DNA from: Hyphomicrobiales bacterium
GTDB lineage: Bacteria > Pseudomonadota > Alphaproteobacteria > Rhizobiales > Rhizobiaceae
Assembly (NCBI GenBank): GCA_900489925.1
Contig: UEHQ01000002.1
Location: forward strand, 186,001-250,000
Length of the DNA stretch: 64,000 nt
Direction: 5' to 3'
A model generated the notes under the pieces. That model ran no database searches. It saw only the letters and a program-made list of their open reading frames with translations, and was not told the DNA's origin. The translations under genes were made by a program, and so were the position numbers. Shown piece after piece: positions 45,259-54,469 of the stretch; position 1 is the first letter of the stretch, and the number at the start of each line of letters is the position of its first letter.

Positions 45259-45968
45259 CCGCCATCTGATTCGTTCCAAGCCCGTTGGCGTTGCAGATCT
45301 TGAGTGCGACGCCAACGGTAAGGCAAACGCCTCCGGGCCGCGTTCTTGTTACGCGCAACACATTTATGATCTGCCGATGGCCGGGTGCTTAACTGCCTGG
45401 GTCGTCAACAATTGGTCGGGGACCTTCGCAGGTATTTCCGATACTCTTGTTCTCAAATGGAACTGCGATCTTTACGAAAAGATTGAGAGCATAGGCTATA
45501 TCGCCCCGCGATACGCCAAAGCCAACCAGTCCGATGCCGGTTTTATCACTCTCGTCGCGATCAAACTGCCGGCGCTACTTGTCCGAGATACGCCAATATG
45601 TGGCTGCGCCCTATTTCGACTGCCGATCAGATCATGAATAATTTCTACATTTTATACTTTATAAATTTTTACAATGCATGATATTTAAGAAATAAAGGTA
45701 CTGCCGTCGATATTAACTCGGCTTTAATCGTTCGCCTGCTATGGCGTCCAAGTCGCGAAAATTGTCAGGCGGCACTCGCACAAGCTAGCGCGGAAAATCC
45801 GGGCCCTTTTCTCCGGCTCGTATTGCATGATGCCTTTTCCAGCGCAGGTTCACATGAGCCATGTTCCCCACCATTTCGCTTTATTTGCGGAAGTCGGATC
45901 GTTGCCAGGAATGGCGGTGTCTGGCGGCAGATAGGCGTGCTCCGCTAACCGGTATCAAGGACACGTTC
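45259..45968. other. Long intergenic region upstream of the repeat protein, with AT-rich core
   Basis: 710 bases. It begins with a hairpin (45282-45318). The segment about 45630-45705 is strikingly AT-rich (for example TTTTATACTTTATAAATTTT) in an otherwise roughly 60% GC window and probably contains the promoter of the repeat-protein gene. The remaining 250 bases would be a long leader ending in AAGGA before the ATG. A reading frame at 45377-45637 lacks a ribosome site and family features, so I do not call it a gene. Confidence 0.55.
45282..45318 (+). terminator. Hairpin downstream of the first GT41 gene
   Basis: CCGTTGGCGT (45282-45291) and ACGCCAACGG (45309-45318) form a perfect 10-bp stem with a 17-base loop, 24 bases after the stop. 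No U run follows, so it may be a Rho-independent-like pause or 3' stabiliser. Confidence 0.5.
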
Positions 45969-48900
45969 ATGACTTCGATTCTTTCTTCACTATCCGCCGT
46001 ACAGATATCCAAGCTTTCTACCTCCACAATTGCTGGCCTGACGTCGGATGATGTGAATGCTCTGGGCAGCGCCCAGATCAAGGCGCTGAGCTCGTCGCAG
46101 ATCGCTGCCCTCAGCACCGACAATCTCGCTCTTTTCAGCTCCGAAGACCTGCGCGCCATCTCGGTTACTGCCGTCAAAGGCTTGACGCTGTCTCAGATCG
46201 AGGTCCTGGATTCTGCCCAGATCAACAGCTTCTCCGCGGCCCAGGTTACGGCGCTGTACACCAGCCAGTTCGCCGGCCTGTCGACGGGACAGATTCAAGC
46301 CCTGACTTCGGATCAGATCGCGGGGCTCAGCTCCGCACAGGTCGCGACGCTGAGCAGCGACGAACTCGCGCTCTTCTCCACCGATGAGATCGCCGCCATC
46401 AGCGCAAAGGCGCTCGCCGGCCTTGGCACCGACGCCCTTGCAGGCCTCAGCACCGAAAACGCCGCGGCTCTGACGAAGACGCAGATCGCGGGTCTTTCCT
46501 CGGGACAGCTTAACTCGCTCTCCTCCGGCGATCTCGCCACCTTCACCTCCGACGAGATCGCCGCCATCAGCACCAAGGCTCTCGCTGGCCTCGATGTCAG
46601 CAAGCTGAGCACTGAAGGTGTTGCCTCCCTGACCAAGGCGCAGGTTGCAGCGCTCTCCTCGACCCAGTTCGCCGCCCTGTCGACCGACCAGATCCAAGCC
46701 CTGAATTCGGATCAGATCGCCGGCCTCAGCTCCGCACAGGTTGCAACGCTGAGCAGCGACGAGCTCGCGCTCTTCTCGACGGACGAGATTGCCGCCATCA
46801 GCGCAAAGGCAATCGCCGGTCTGGGCACCGAAGCCCTTGCAAACCTCAGCTCCGACAACGCAACGGCGCTGACCAAGACGCAGATCGCTGGTCTGTCTTC
46901 GGGACAGCTCAGCTCGCTGTCTTCTGAAAGCCTTGCCACCTTCTCCTCCGACGAGATCAAGGCCATCAGCACCAAGGCTCTTGCCGGCCTCGACGTCAGC
47001 AAGCTGAACACCGAAAGCGTCGCCGCCCTGAGCAAGGCACAGGTCGCGGCCCTCTCGTCGACCCAGTTCGCCACCCTGTCGACCGACCAGATCCAAGCCC
47101 TGAATTCGGATCAGATCGCCGGCCTCAGCTCCGCACAGGTTGCAACACTGAGCAGCGACGAGCTCGCGCTCTTCTCGACGGACGAGATTGCCGCCATCAG
47201 CGCAAAGGCAATCGCCGGTCTGGGCACCGAAGCCCTTGCAAACCTCAGCTCCGACAACGCAACGGCGCTGACCAAGACGCAGATCGCTGGTCTGTCTTCG
47301 GGACAGCTCAGCTCGCTGTCTTCTGAAAGCCTCGCTACTTTCTCGTCTGACGAGATCAAAGCCATCAGCACCAAGGCTCTTGCCGGCCTGGATGTCAGCA
47401 AGCTGAACACCGAAGGTGTTGCCGCCCTGAGCAAGACACAGGTCGCTGCCCTCTCGTCGACCCAGTTCGCCACCCTGTCGACCGACCAGATCCAAGCCCT
47501 GAATTCGGATCAGATCGCCGGTCTCAGCTCTGCACAGGTCGCGACGCTGAGCAGCGATGAACTCGCGCTCTTCTCGACGGACGAGATTGCTGCCATCAGC
47601 GCAAAGGCAATCGCCGGTCTTGGCACCGAAGCCCTAGCGAACCTCAACTCGGACAACGCCACGGCCCTGACCAAAACCCAGATCGCAGGCCTGTCCTCGA
47701 CGCAGGTCAACTCGCTGTCTTCTGAAAGCCTCGCCACCTTCTCCTCCGACGAGATCAAGGCCATCAGCACCAAGGCTCTCGCCGGTCTCGATGTCAGCAA
47801 GCTGAGCACCGATGGTGTTGCCGCTCTGTCGCGGACGCAGGTCGCAGCCCTGTCGTCGACCCAGTTCGCTGCCCTGTCCACCGACCAGATCCAGGCCCTG
47901 AACTCGGATCAGATCGCCGGCCTCAGCTCCGCACAGGTCGCAACGCTGAGCAGCGATGAGGTTGCGCTCTTCTCGACCGACGAGATCGCCGCCATCAGCG
48001 CAAAGGCAATCGCCGGTCTTGGTACCGAAGCTCTTGCAAACCTGAGCTCCGACAACGCCACGGCTCTGACGAAGACACAGGTCGCAGGTCTGTCCTCGAC
48101 GCAGGTCAACTCGCTGTCTTCTGAAAGCCTCGCCACCTTCTCCTCCGACGAAATCAAGGCAATCAGCACCAAGGCTCTCGCAGGCCTCGATGTCAGCAAG
48201 CTGAGCACTGACGGTGTTGCCGCCCTGTCGCGGACGCAGGTCGCAGCCCTCTCCTCTGAGCAGTTTGCCGCGCTCTCGACCGACCAGATCCAGGCCCTGA
48301 ATTCGGATCAGGTCGCCGGCCTCAGCTCCGCACAGGTCGCGACGCTGAGCAGCGACGAGGTCGCGCTCTTCTCGACGGACGAGATCGCAGCTATCAGCGC
48401 AAAGGCAATCGCCGGTCTTGGCACAGAAGCCCTTGCAAACCTCAGCTCCGACAATGCAACGGCCCTGAACAAGACGCAGATCGCTGGTCTGTCTTCGGGA
48501 CAGCTGAACTCGCTGTCTTCCGAAAGCCTCGCCACCTTCTCTTCCGACGAGATCAAGGCAATCAGCACCAAGGCTCTCGCGGGTCTCGATGTCAGCAAGC
48601 TGAACACCGAAGGTGTTGCCGCCCTGTCGCGGACGCAGGTCGCAGCGCTCTCCTCGGAGCAGTTCGCCGCGCTATCCACCGACCAGATCCAGGCCCTGAA
48701 TTCGGATCAGGTCGCCGGCCTCAGCTCCGCACAGGTCGCAACGCTGAGCAGCGACGAGCTCGCACTCTTCTCGACGGACGAGATCGCCGCCATCAGTGCC
48801 AAGGCCATCGCTGGCCTTGGCACAGACGCCCTTGCAAACCTCAGCTCCGACAATGCAACGGCCCTGAACAAGACGCAGATCGCTGGTCTGTCTTCGGGAC

Positions 48901-49736
48901 AGCTCAACTCGCTGTCTTCTGAAAGCCTCGCCACCTTCTCCTCCGACGAGATCAAGGCAATCAGCACCAAGGCTCTTGCCGGGCTGGATGTCAGCAAGCT
49001 GAGCACCGAAGGCGTTGCCGCCCTGAGCAACACACAGGTCGCGGCCTTCTCCTCGGAGCAGTTCGCAGCGCTCTCGACCGACCAGATCCAGGCCCTGACC
49101 TCCGGTCAGATCGCCGGCCTCAGCTCCGCACAGGTCGCGACGCTGAGCAGCGACGAGCTCGCGCTCTTCTCGACGGACGAGATCGCCGCCATCAGCGCAA
49201 AGGCCATCGCTGGTCTTGGCACCGATGCTCTTGCAAACCTCAGCTCCGACAATGCAACAGCCCTGAACAAGACGCAGATCGCTGGTCTGTCTTCGGGACA
49301 GCTCAACTCGCTGTCTTCTGAAAGCCTCGCCACCTTCTCTTCCGACGAGATCGCTGCCATCAGCACCAAGGCTCTTGCCGGGCTGGATGTCAGCAAGCTG
49401 AGCACCGAAGGCGTCGCCGCCCTGACCAAGGTACAGGTCGCGGCCTTCTCCTCGGAGCAGTTCGCTGCCATGTCGACCGACCAGATCGAAGCCCTGACTT
49501 CCGATCAGATCGCCGGCCTCAGCTCCGCACAGGTCGCGACGCTGAGCAGCGACGAACTCGCGCTCTTCTCGACGGACGAAATCACCGCGATCAGCGTCAA
49601 GGCAATCTCGGGTCTGTCCTCCGAGGCTCTCGGCCATCTTGACAGCGCACACCTCGATGCGCTCTCGTCCCAGCAGATCCAGGCAATGGATTCCGGACAG
49701 GTCGAAGCGGTCATCAACGCCTACAAGGCGGTCTAA
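45969..49736 (+). CDS. Giant octapeptide-repeat protein, Ser/Thr-rich, candidate surface glycoprotein
   Basis: 1255 residues from ATG 45969, with AAGGA 8 bases upstream. Almost the whole protein is octads of the form [L/F/I]-S-[S/T]-x-[Q/E/A]-[I/L/V]-x-[A/G/T], for example LSSAQVAT, FSTDEIAA, ISTKALAG. Fifteen octads plus one 13-residue unit (LDVSKLNTEGVAA) make a 133-residue superrepeat present 8 times, plus a partial ninth at the C-terminus. S-x-x-Q/E looks like a helix N-capping box, so each octad may be one capped helical turn of a solenoid; a beta structure is also possible. The octad region has no Cys, Trp or Pro. No Sec signal, RTX motif or autotransporter domain is seen. The first residues, MTSIL with SA at 9-10, match the flagellin start. 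I do not recognise a characterised homologue. Flanking GT41/GT2/Glf genes suggest it is glycosylated. Confidence 0.85.
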   Translation: MTSILSSLSAVQISKLSTSTIAGLTSDDVNALGSAQIKALSSSQIAALSTDNLALFSSEDLRAISVTAVKGLTLSQIEVLDSAQINSFSAAQVTALYTSQFAGLSTGQIQALTSDQIAGLSSAQVATLSSDELALFSTDEIAAISAKALAGLGTDALAGLSTENAAALTKTQIAGLSSGQLNSLSSGDLATFTSDEIAAISTKALAGLDVSKLSTEGVASLTKAQVAALSSTQFAALSTDQIQALNSDQIAGLSSAQVATLSSDELALFSTDEIAAISAKAIAGLGTEALANLSSDNATALTKTQIAGLSSGQLSSLSSESLATFSSDEIKAISTKALAGLDVSKLNTESVAALSKAQVAALSSTQFATLSTDQIQALNSDQIAGLSSAQVATLSSDELALFSTDEIAAISAKAIAGLGTEALANLSSDNATALTKTQIAGLSSGQLSSLSSESLATFSSDEIKAISTKALAGLDVSKLNTEGVAALSKTQVAALSSTQFATLSTDQIQALNSDQIAGLSSAQVATLSSDELALFSTDEIAAISAKAIAGLGTEALANLNSDNATALTKTQIAGLSSTQVNSLSSESLATFSSDEIKAISTKALAGLDVSKLSTDGVAALSRTQVAALSSTQFAALSTDQIQALNSDQIAGLSSAQVATLSSDEVALFSTDEIAAISAKAIAGLGTEALANLSSDNATALTKTQVAGLSSTQVNSLSSESLATFSSDEIKAISTKALAGLDVSKLSTDGVAALSRTQVAALSSEQFAALSTDQIQALNSDQVAGLSSAQVATLSSDEVALFSTDEIAAISAKAIAGLGTEALANLSSDNATALNKTQIAGLSSGQLNSLSSESLATFSSDEIKAISTKALAGLDVSKLNTEGVAALSRTQVAALSSEQFAALSTDQIQALNSDQVAGLSSAQVATLSSDELALFSTDEIAAISAKAIAGLGTDALANLSSDNATALNKTQIAGLSSGQLNSLSSESLATFSSDEIKAISTKALAGLDVSKLSTEGVAALSNTQVAAFSSEQFAALSTDQIQALTSGQIAGLSSAQVATLSSDELALFSTDEIAAISAKAIAGLGTDALANLSSDNATALNKTQIAGLSSGQLNSLSSESLATFSSDEIAAISTKALAGLDVSKLSTEGVAALTKVQVAAFSSEQFAAMSTDQIEALTSDQIAGLSSAQVATLSSDELALFSTDEITAISVKAISGLSSEALGHLDSAHLDALSSQQIQAMDSGQVEAVINAYKAV
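46302..49736 (+). repeat. Tandem 399-bp coding repeat, 8 full copies plus a 243-bp partial copy
   Basis: Unit starts, taken at the codon block CTGA(A/C)(T/C)TC(C/G)G, are at 46302, 46701, 47100, 47499, 47898, 48297, 48696, 49095 and 49494; every interval is exactly 399 bases. Neighbouring units are nearly identical: units 2 and 3 differ at only one position in their first 230 bases. This implies homogenisation by recombination, probable copy-number variation between strains, and risk of assembly collapse. Confidence 0.95.
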
Positions 49737-49763
49737 AGCCGCCGCCGTCTAACGGAAAATCGA

Positions 49764-49799
49764 CAGCTTACGGAGCGGCGCCAGCCGCGCCGTAAGCTG
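49764..49799 (+). terminator. Hairpin terminator after the repeat-protein gene
   Basis: CAGCTTACGG (49764-49773) pairs with CCGTAAGCTG (49790-49799), extended after one mismatch by GCGGC/GCCGC around a GCCA loop. It lies 27 bases after the stop. Only a short T stretch (ATTTT) follows several bases later, so termination strength is uncertain. Confidence 0.6.
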
Positions 49800-49847
49800 G
49801 ACGCATTTTGAAGGCAGGATGCTCCAAGAGGACAATCAGCATCTATC

Positions 49848-50813
49848 ATGGCAAAAATATCGATCATTATTCCGGCCTTCAACATGGCCAATCTCATCGG
49901 CCAGACTCTCGATAGCGTTCTTCGTAACAAAACCGACATGGATATCGTCGTCGTCGACGACGCCTCGGCGGACAATACCTGCGAGATCGTCGAGCAGTAC
50001 GCGGCGCAACATTCCAACATACGGCTGATGCGCAGCGAAACAAACACCGGCCCGGGCGTTGCCCGCAACAGGGCGCTGGCGACCATCGACAGCGAGTATT
50101 GCCTCTTTCATGATGCCGACGACCTGCTGGTCGAGGGAGCCATCGATACCGTTCTGGCCTTGATGGACAATACCGACATCGAAGTCGCGGCGTTCAGGTA
50201 TTCGGTACTGAGGCAGGCGGACGGCGTCGCAGGCGATATGCCGCCTATCGACAAGAACATCTGGGATGACGTCCTCGGCGACCGGGAAACAGCGGTTATC
50301 GAACTCGATGCCGCCGCACAGTTTCTCGTGACGATCAATTATCCGTGGAACAAGATTCTCAGGACATCGTTCGTCCGGCGGACAAACTGGCGCTTTTCGG
50401 CAGCCCGGATAAACGAGGATATTCTGCCACATTGGGCGGCCTATATGAAAGCCGGTCGCTTCCTCGCAATCAACACCAGCCTGTCAATACACCGCCTCGT
50501 GCCGGGTCGAGAACAGCACACGAACACCTTCGACGAACGCCGTCTCGAAATGTTCACGGCGCTGAAAGACGCCGAGAAGCTGTTCGAAGACAATCCGATC
50601 TTCAGGGCGAAATACTATCCCATCTTCATTGTCTTCAAGGCAGGCTTGCTGGAATGGGCAAACCGACAGATACGGCAGGATCTCCGTGCCATCTTCCGGG
50701 AATACGTCTCGCATTCCTACCAGAACTTCACAGACGAGGACTTCGACAGGGTCTATCGCATCAATCCGGCGATTGCGCTGGCAACCTACAGGATGAAGCA
50801 CTCTCACAGATAG
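49848..50813 (+). CDS. GT2-family glycosyltransferase
   Basis: 321 residues with a GT-A fold: ISIIIPAFNMANLIGQTLDS at 4-23, IVVVDDASADNT at 33-44, GPGVARNRAL at 68-77 and the metal-binding DADD at 89-92. It uses a nucleotide-sugar donor; acceptor unknown. No membrane span is evident. It sits between the repeat protein and the second GT41 gene, so it may extend a protein-linked sugar or build the lipid/nucleotide-linked precursor. AAGAGGA lies about 15 bases upstream of the ATG, farther than ideal. Confidence 0.88.
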   Translation: MAKISIIIPAFNMANLIGQTLDSVLRNKTDMDIVVVDDASADNTCEIVEQYAAQHSNIRLMRSETNTGPGVARNRALATIDSEYCLFHDADDLLVEGAIDTVLALMDNTDIEVAAFRYSVLRQADGVAGDMPPIDKNIWDDVLGDRETAVIELDAAAQFLVTINYPWNKILRTSFVRRTNWRFSAARINEDILPHWAAYMKAGRFLAINTSLSIHRLVPGREQHTNTFDERRLEMFTALKDAEKLFEDNPIFRAKYYPIFIVFKAGLLEWANRQIRQDLRAIFREYVSHSYQNFTDEDFDRVYRINPAIALATYRMKHSHR

Positions 50814-50878
50814 GGTGCTTTAGGTTCCCCTGAACCCATAGCCATCCGACGGCGACTTACAACATTGCTGTGAACGTA

Positions 50879-50914
50879 TGTCTTGCGGCGCGAAGCAATT
50901 CGCGCCGCAAGACA
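50879..50914 (+). terminator. Perfect 16-bp hairpin with GCAA tetraloop between GT2 and GT41 genes
   Basis: TGTCTTGCGGCGCGAA (50879-50894) and TTCGCGCCGCAAGACA (50899-50914) with the stable GNRA loop GCAA. It is 66 bases after the GT2 stop and 147 bases before the next start, followed by only TTTGG. It may terminate or attenuate transcription into the second GT41 gene. Confidence 0.65.
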
Positions 50915-51060
50915 TTTGGACGCCTCTTGGCCGGCCCCGGGCTGGCCGGGAACGGCCCAAAACACATCCAGCTACAGGCAAGTTATCTTCGATAGCTAAT
51001 GAACGGCCCATAGTCCGCCGTTTCTACCGTCGACCACTCGTCGCCTTTCCGCAGGATGTC

Positions 51061-53106
51061 ATGACCGTCAACCAAGCCTCTTCTTCAAACGACGCAGCTA
51101 CCCCCAGCGCACTCGATCTCGCGCGGAACCAGCGATTGAGCCTCATGGACCTGCTCAGCGTGGCTGAGGCGCTCAACGCGGCCGGCCAGCAAGCTGCTGC
51201 CGCGGACCTCTACAAGACCTGGGTCGCGTTCAACGACAGTAATCCCACTGTGCATCTCGCCTACTTCAATTACGCCGTCACGCTCAGCCAGTTGGGCGAC
51301 CGCGCGGGCGCAGTGCAGGCGCTGCGGGCCTGTTTGAAGATCAACCCGCAATTCGCCCCCGGCCACATCAACCTCGGTCGTGCGCTCGAAGACTCCGGCC
51401 TGATCGGCCAGGCAGTGGAGCAATGGTGGCAATATGCCGAGGCCACGAAACAGGTCGACGCCGAGACGATCGGGCACCGGCACATGATCTTGCAGAACAT
51501 CGGCCGCGTCCTTGAAGGGGCGGGAAAACTGGGCGAGGCGGAAGCCGCCTTGCTGCAGGCGTTCGAGTTGCGTCCCGAGCTGCCAGAAGCGGGCCAGCAC
51601 TGGGCGTCGCTACGCCAGAGGCAGTGCAAATGGCCGGTGCTTGCACCGTCAAACCACGCCCCTGCCCGCAAGATGGTCGATGCAATGTCGTCCTTGACCC
51701 TGAGCTGCTATTCGGATGATCCGATGTTCCAGCTGGCGAAGGCATATCGTTACAACAAGACGCTGATCGGCAACCGGCCTGATCTCAGCCAGTTTCCTCG
51801 CAGATCACCGAAGCAAAAGTCGGGAACGGGCCAGCGCCTGCGCGTCGGCTACCTGTCATCGGATCTGCGAGACCATGCCGTGGGCTTCGCTCTCTGCGAG
51901 GTTCTGGAGTTGCACGACAAAAACAGCGTCGAGGTCTTCGCCTATTATTGCGGCAACGTTCGCAAGGCCGACAGGACGCAGGAGCGCATCAAGGCCGCAG
52001 TCCACTGCTGGCGTGATCTTCATGGCCTCGATGACGTTGCGGCCGCATCTCAGATCATCGCTGACGAGATCGATATCCTGATCGACGTGAACGGCTACAC
52101 CAAGGACGCCCGCACGAAGATTTTCGCCTATCGCCCAGCGCCTGTGATCGTCAGCTTCTGCGGCTATCCCGGTTCGATGGGCAGCCCGTTCCATCAGTAC
52201 CTGATCTCGGACGAGCACATGATCCCGCAGGGGAGCGAGATCTATTACTCCGAAAAGGTCCTGTATATTGCCTGCGACCAGCCGCTCGACCGCAAGCGGC
52301 CGATTGCCGCTCGCCCGAGCCGCGCGGATGTGGGCCTGCCCGAAGATGCCTTCGTCTACGCCAGCTTCAATGGCATGCAGAAGATCACTGCCAACTGCTT
52401 CGCCCGCTGGATGGCAATCCTCTCCGAGACGCCAGGCAGTGTGCTTTGGCTGCTGACCGGCGACGAGGACGTCAATCAGCGTCTGCGGGAAACAGCCGAG
52501 CGCAGCGGCGTTTCGCCCGACCGGCTCATTTTCGCGCCGAAGGCAACGAACCCGGAGCATATCGCCCGCATCGGCGTCGCCGATCTGTTCCTCGACACCT
52601 TCCCTTATGGCGCTCACTCGACGGCAGCGGACGCGATCACCTCTGGCCTGCCAGTCCTCACCATGCCGGGCAAGACCTTTGCAGCCCGCTTCTGCGGCAG
52701 CATCGTCGCCGCGGCCGGCGTCCCCGAAATGCTTTGCACCTCGCCGGAAGACTATGTTGCCCGGGCCATCGGCTTCGAGCGCGACCGCAAGAGCCTCCTG
52801 GCAGTAAGAGAGTCGATCGCCCGCAAGCGCGAGACCAGCGTTTTGCGCGATATCCCAGCACTGGCTCGGCGGCTGGAAGAACTCTTCTGGCAAATGCAGG
52901 GCGAATGCGAACGCGGCGAAACGCCCGTTCCTGATCTCAGCAATCTCGATGTCTACTATGAAATCGGCGCGGAAGCGGTGCTGGAGAACATCGAGTTCGA
53001 AGACGAGCAGAGCTACCGCAAGCGCTACCAGAAGAAGCTTGCCCAGCTGCACGATTATTCGCCGATCGCCTACGACCGTCGCCTCTGGCAGAAGCCGACC
53101 GCCTGA
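51061..53106 (+). CDS. TPR-containing OGT-like glycosyltransferase, GT41 family (second copy)
   Basis: 681 residues from ATG 51061 with AGGATG just upstream; the frame is open back to 50878, but that stretch contains the hairpin. TPR units occupy about 34-180 (SVAEALNAAGQQAAAADLYK, YFNYAVTLSQLGDRAGAVQAL, HINLGRALEDSGLIGQAVEQ, LQNIGRVLEGAGKLGEAEAA). The GT41 core spans about 260-680: LRVGYLSSDLRDHAVGFAL with His272, IVSFCGYPGSMGS, YASFNGMQKITANCF with Lys441, and YGAHSTAADAITSGLPVL. It is clearly different from the first GT41 (AHST instead of GHTT in the UDP loop), so donor or acceptor may differ. Cytoplasmic; probably protein O-glycosylation. Confidence 0.88.
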   Translation: MTVNQASSSNDAATPSALDLARNQRLSLMDLLSVAEALNAAGQQAAAADLYKTWVAFNDSNPTVHLAYFNYAVTLSQLGDRAGAVQALRACLKINPQFAPGHINLGRALEDSGLIGQAVEQWWQYAEATKQVDAETIGHRHMILQNIGRVLEGAGKLGEAEAALLQAFELRPELPEAGQHWASLRQRQCKWPVLAPSNHAPARKMVDAMSSLTLSCYSDDPMFQLAKAYRYNKTLIGNRPDLSQFPRRSPKQKSGTGQRLRVGYLSSDLRDHAVGFALCEVLELHDKNSVEVFAYYCGNVRKADRTQERIKAAVHCWRDLHGLDDVAAASQIIADEIDILIDVNGYTKDARTKIFAYRPAPVIVSFCGYPGSMGSPFHQYLISDEHMIPQGSEIYYSEKVLYIACDQPLDRKRPIAARPSRADVGLPEDAFVYASFNGMQKITANCFARWMAILSETPGSVLWLLTGDEDVNQRLRETAERSGVSPDRLIFAPKATNPEHIARIGVADLFLDTFPYGAHSTAADAITSGLPVLTMPGKTFAARFCGSIVAAAGVPEMLCTSPEDYVARAIGFERDRKSLLAVRESIARKRETSVLRDIPALARRLEELFWQMQGECERGETPVPDLSNLDVYYEIGAEAVLENIEFEDEQSYRKRYQKKLAQLHDYSPIAYDRRLWQKPTA

Positions 53107-53204
53107 GCGGGGGATCGAACGACATCGTTCGGCCAAATCGCCTCGAATGGCTTACCAGGGCCATTCCCACCACCGCCTGCCTGACGACGTATGAATAGGA
53201 CTGA

Positions 53205-54368
<1,164 letters not shown>

Positions 54369-54394
54369 CGACGGTTCACGAGCCAAACAACGTC

Positions 54395-54428
54395 ACGCCA
54401 GCCTGCGGTTCCCGCGGCTGGCGTTTTT
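54395..54428 (+). terminator. Intrinsic terminator after glf
   Basis: ACGCCAGCC (54395-54403) pairs with GGCTGGCGT (54416-54424), followed by TTTTT. It lies between convergent glf and fliP and closes the island. Confidence 0.88.
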
Positions 54429-54469
54429 AATGTTCGATTGTCGTTGACTTTATTGTCTTGCGGCTGCGG

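Noticed and set aside
45377..45637. 86-aa plus-strand frame in the long intergenic region
   Set aside because: No ribosome site, mixed composition and no recognisable motif; it lies in a probable regulatory region.
45820..45875. A fifth copy of the flagellin leader element upstream of the repeat protein (TTGCATGATGCC)
   Set aside because: Only the GCATGA-GCC block matches; the CCGG and TGTCCC blocks are missing, so chance is likely.
45990..47495. Long minus-strand open frames opposite the repeat protein (also 48672-49652 and several around 120 aa)
   Set aside because: They arise because the 399-bp period is a multiple of three, so one open antisense unit is open in every copy. No ribosome site and no family features; the plus-strand protein explains the sequence.
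46302..49736. CRISPR-like or satellite interpretation of the tandem repeat
   Set aside because: Units are 399 bp, contiguous without spacers, in frame and coding.
45969..49736. RTX, autotransporter or pentapeptide-repeat protein
   Set aside because: No GGxGxD nonapeptides, no C-terminal beta-barrel, and the period is eight with S-x-x-Q/E rather than the A(D/N)LxX pentapeptide.
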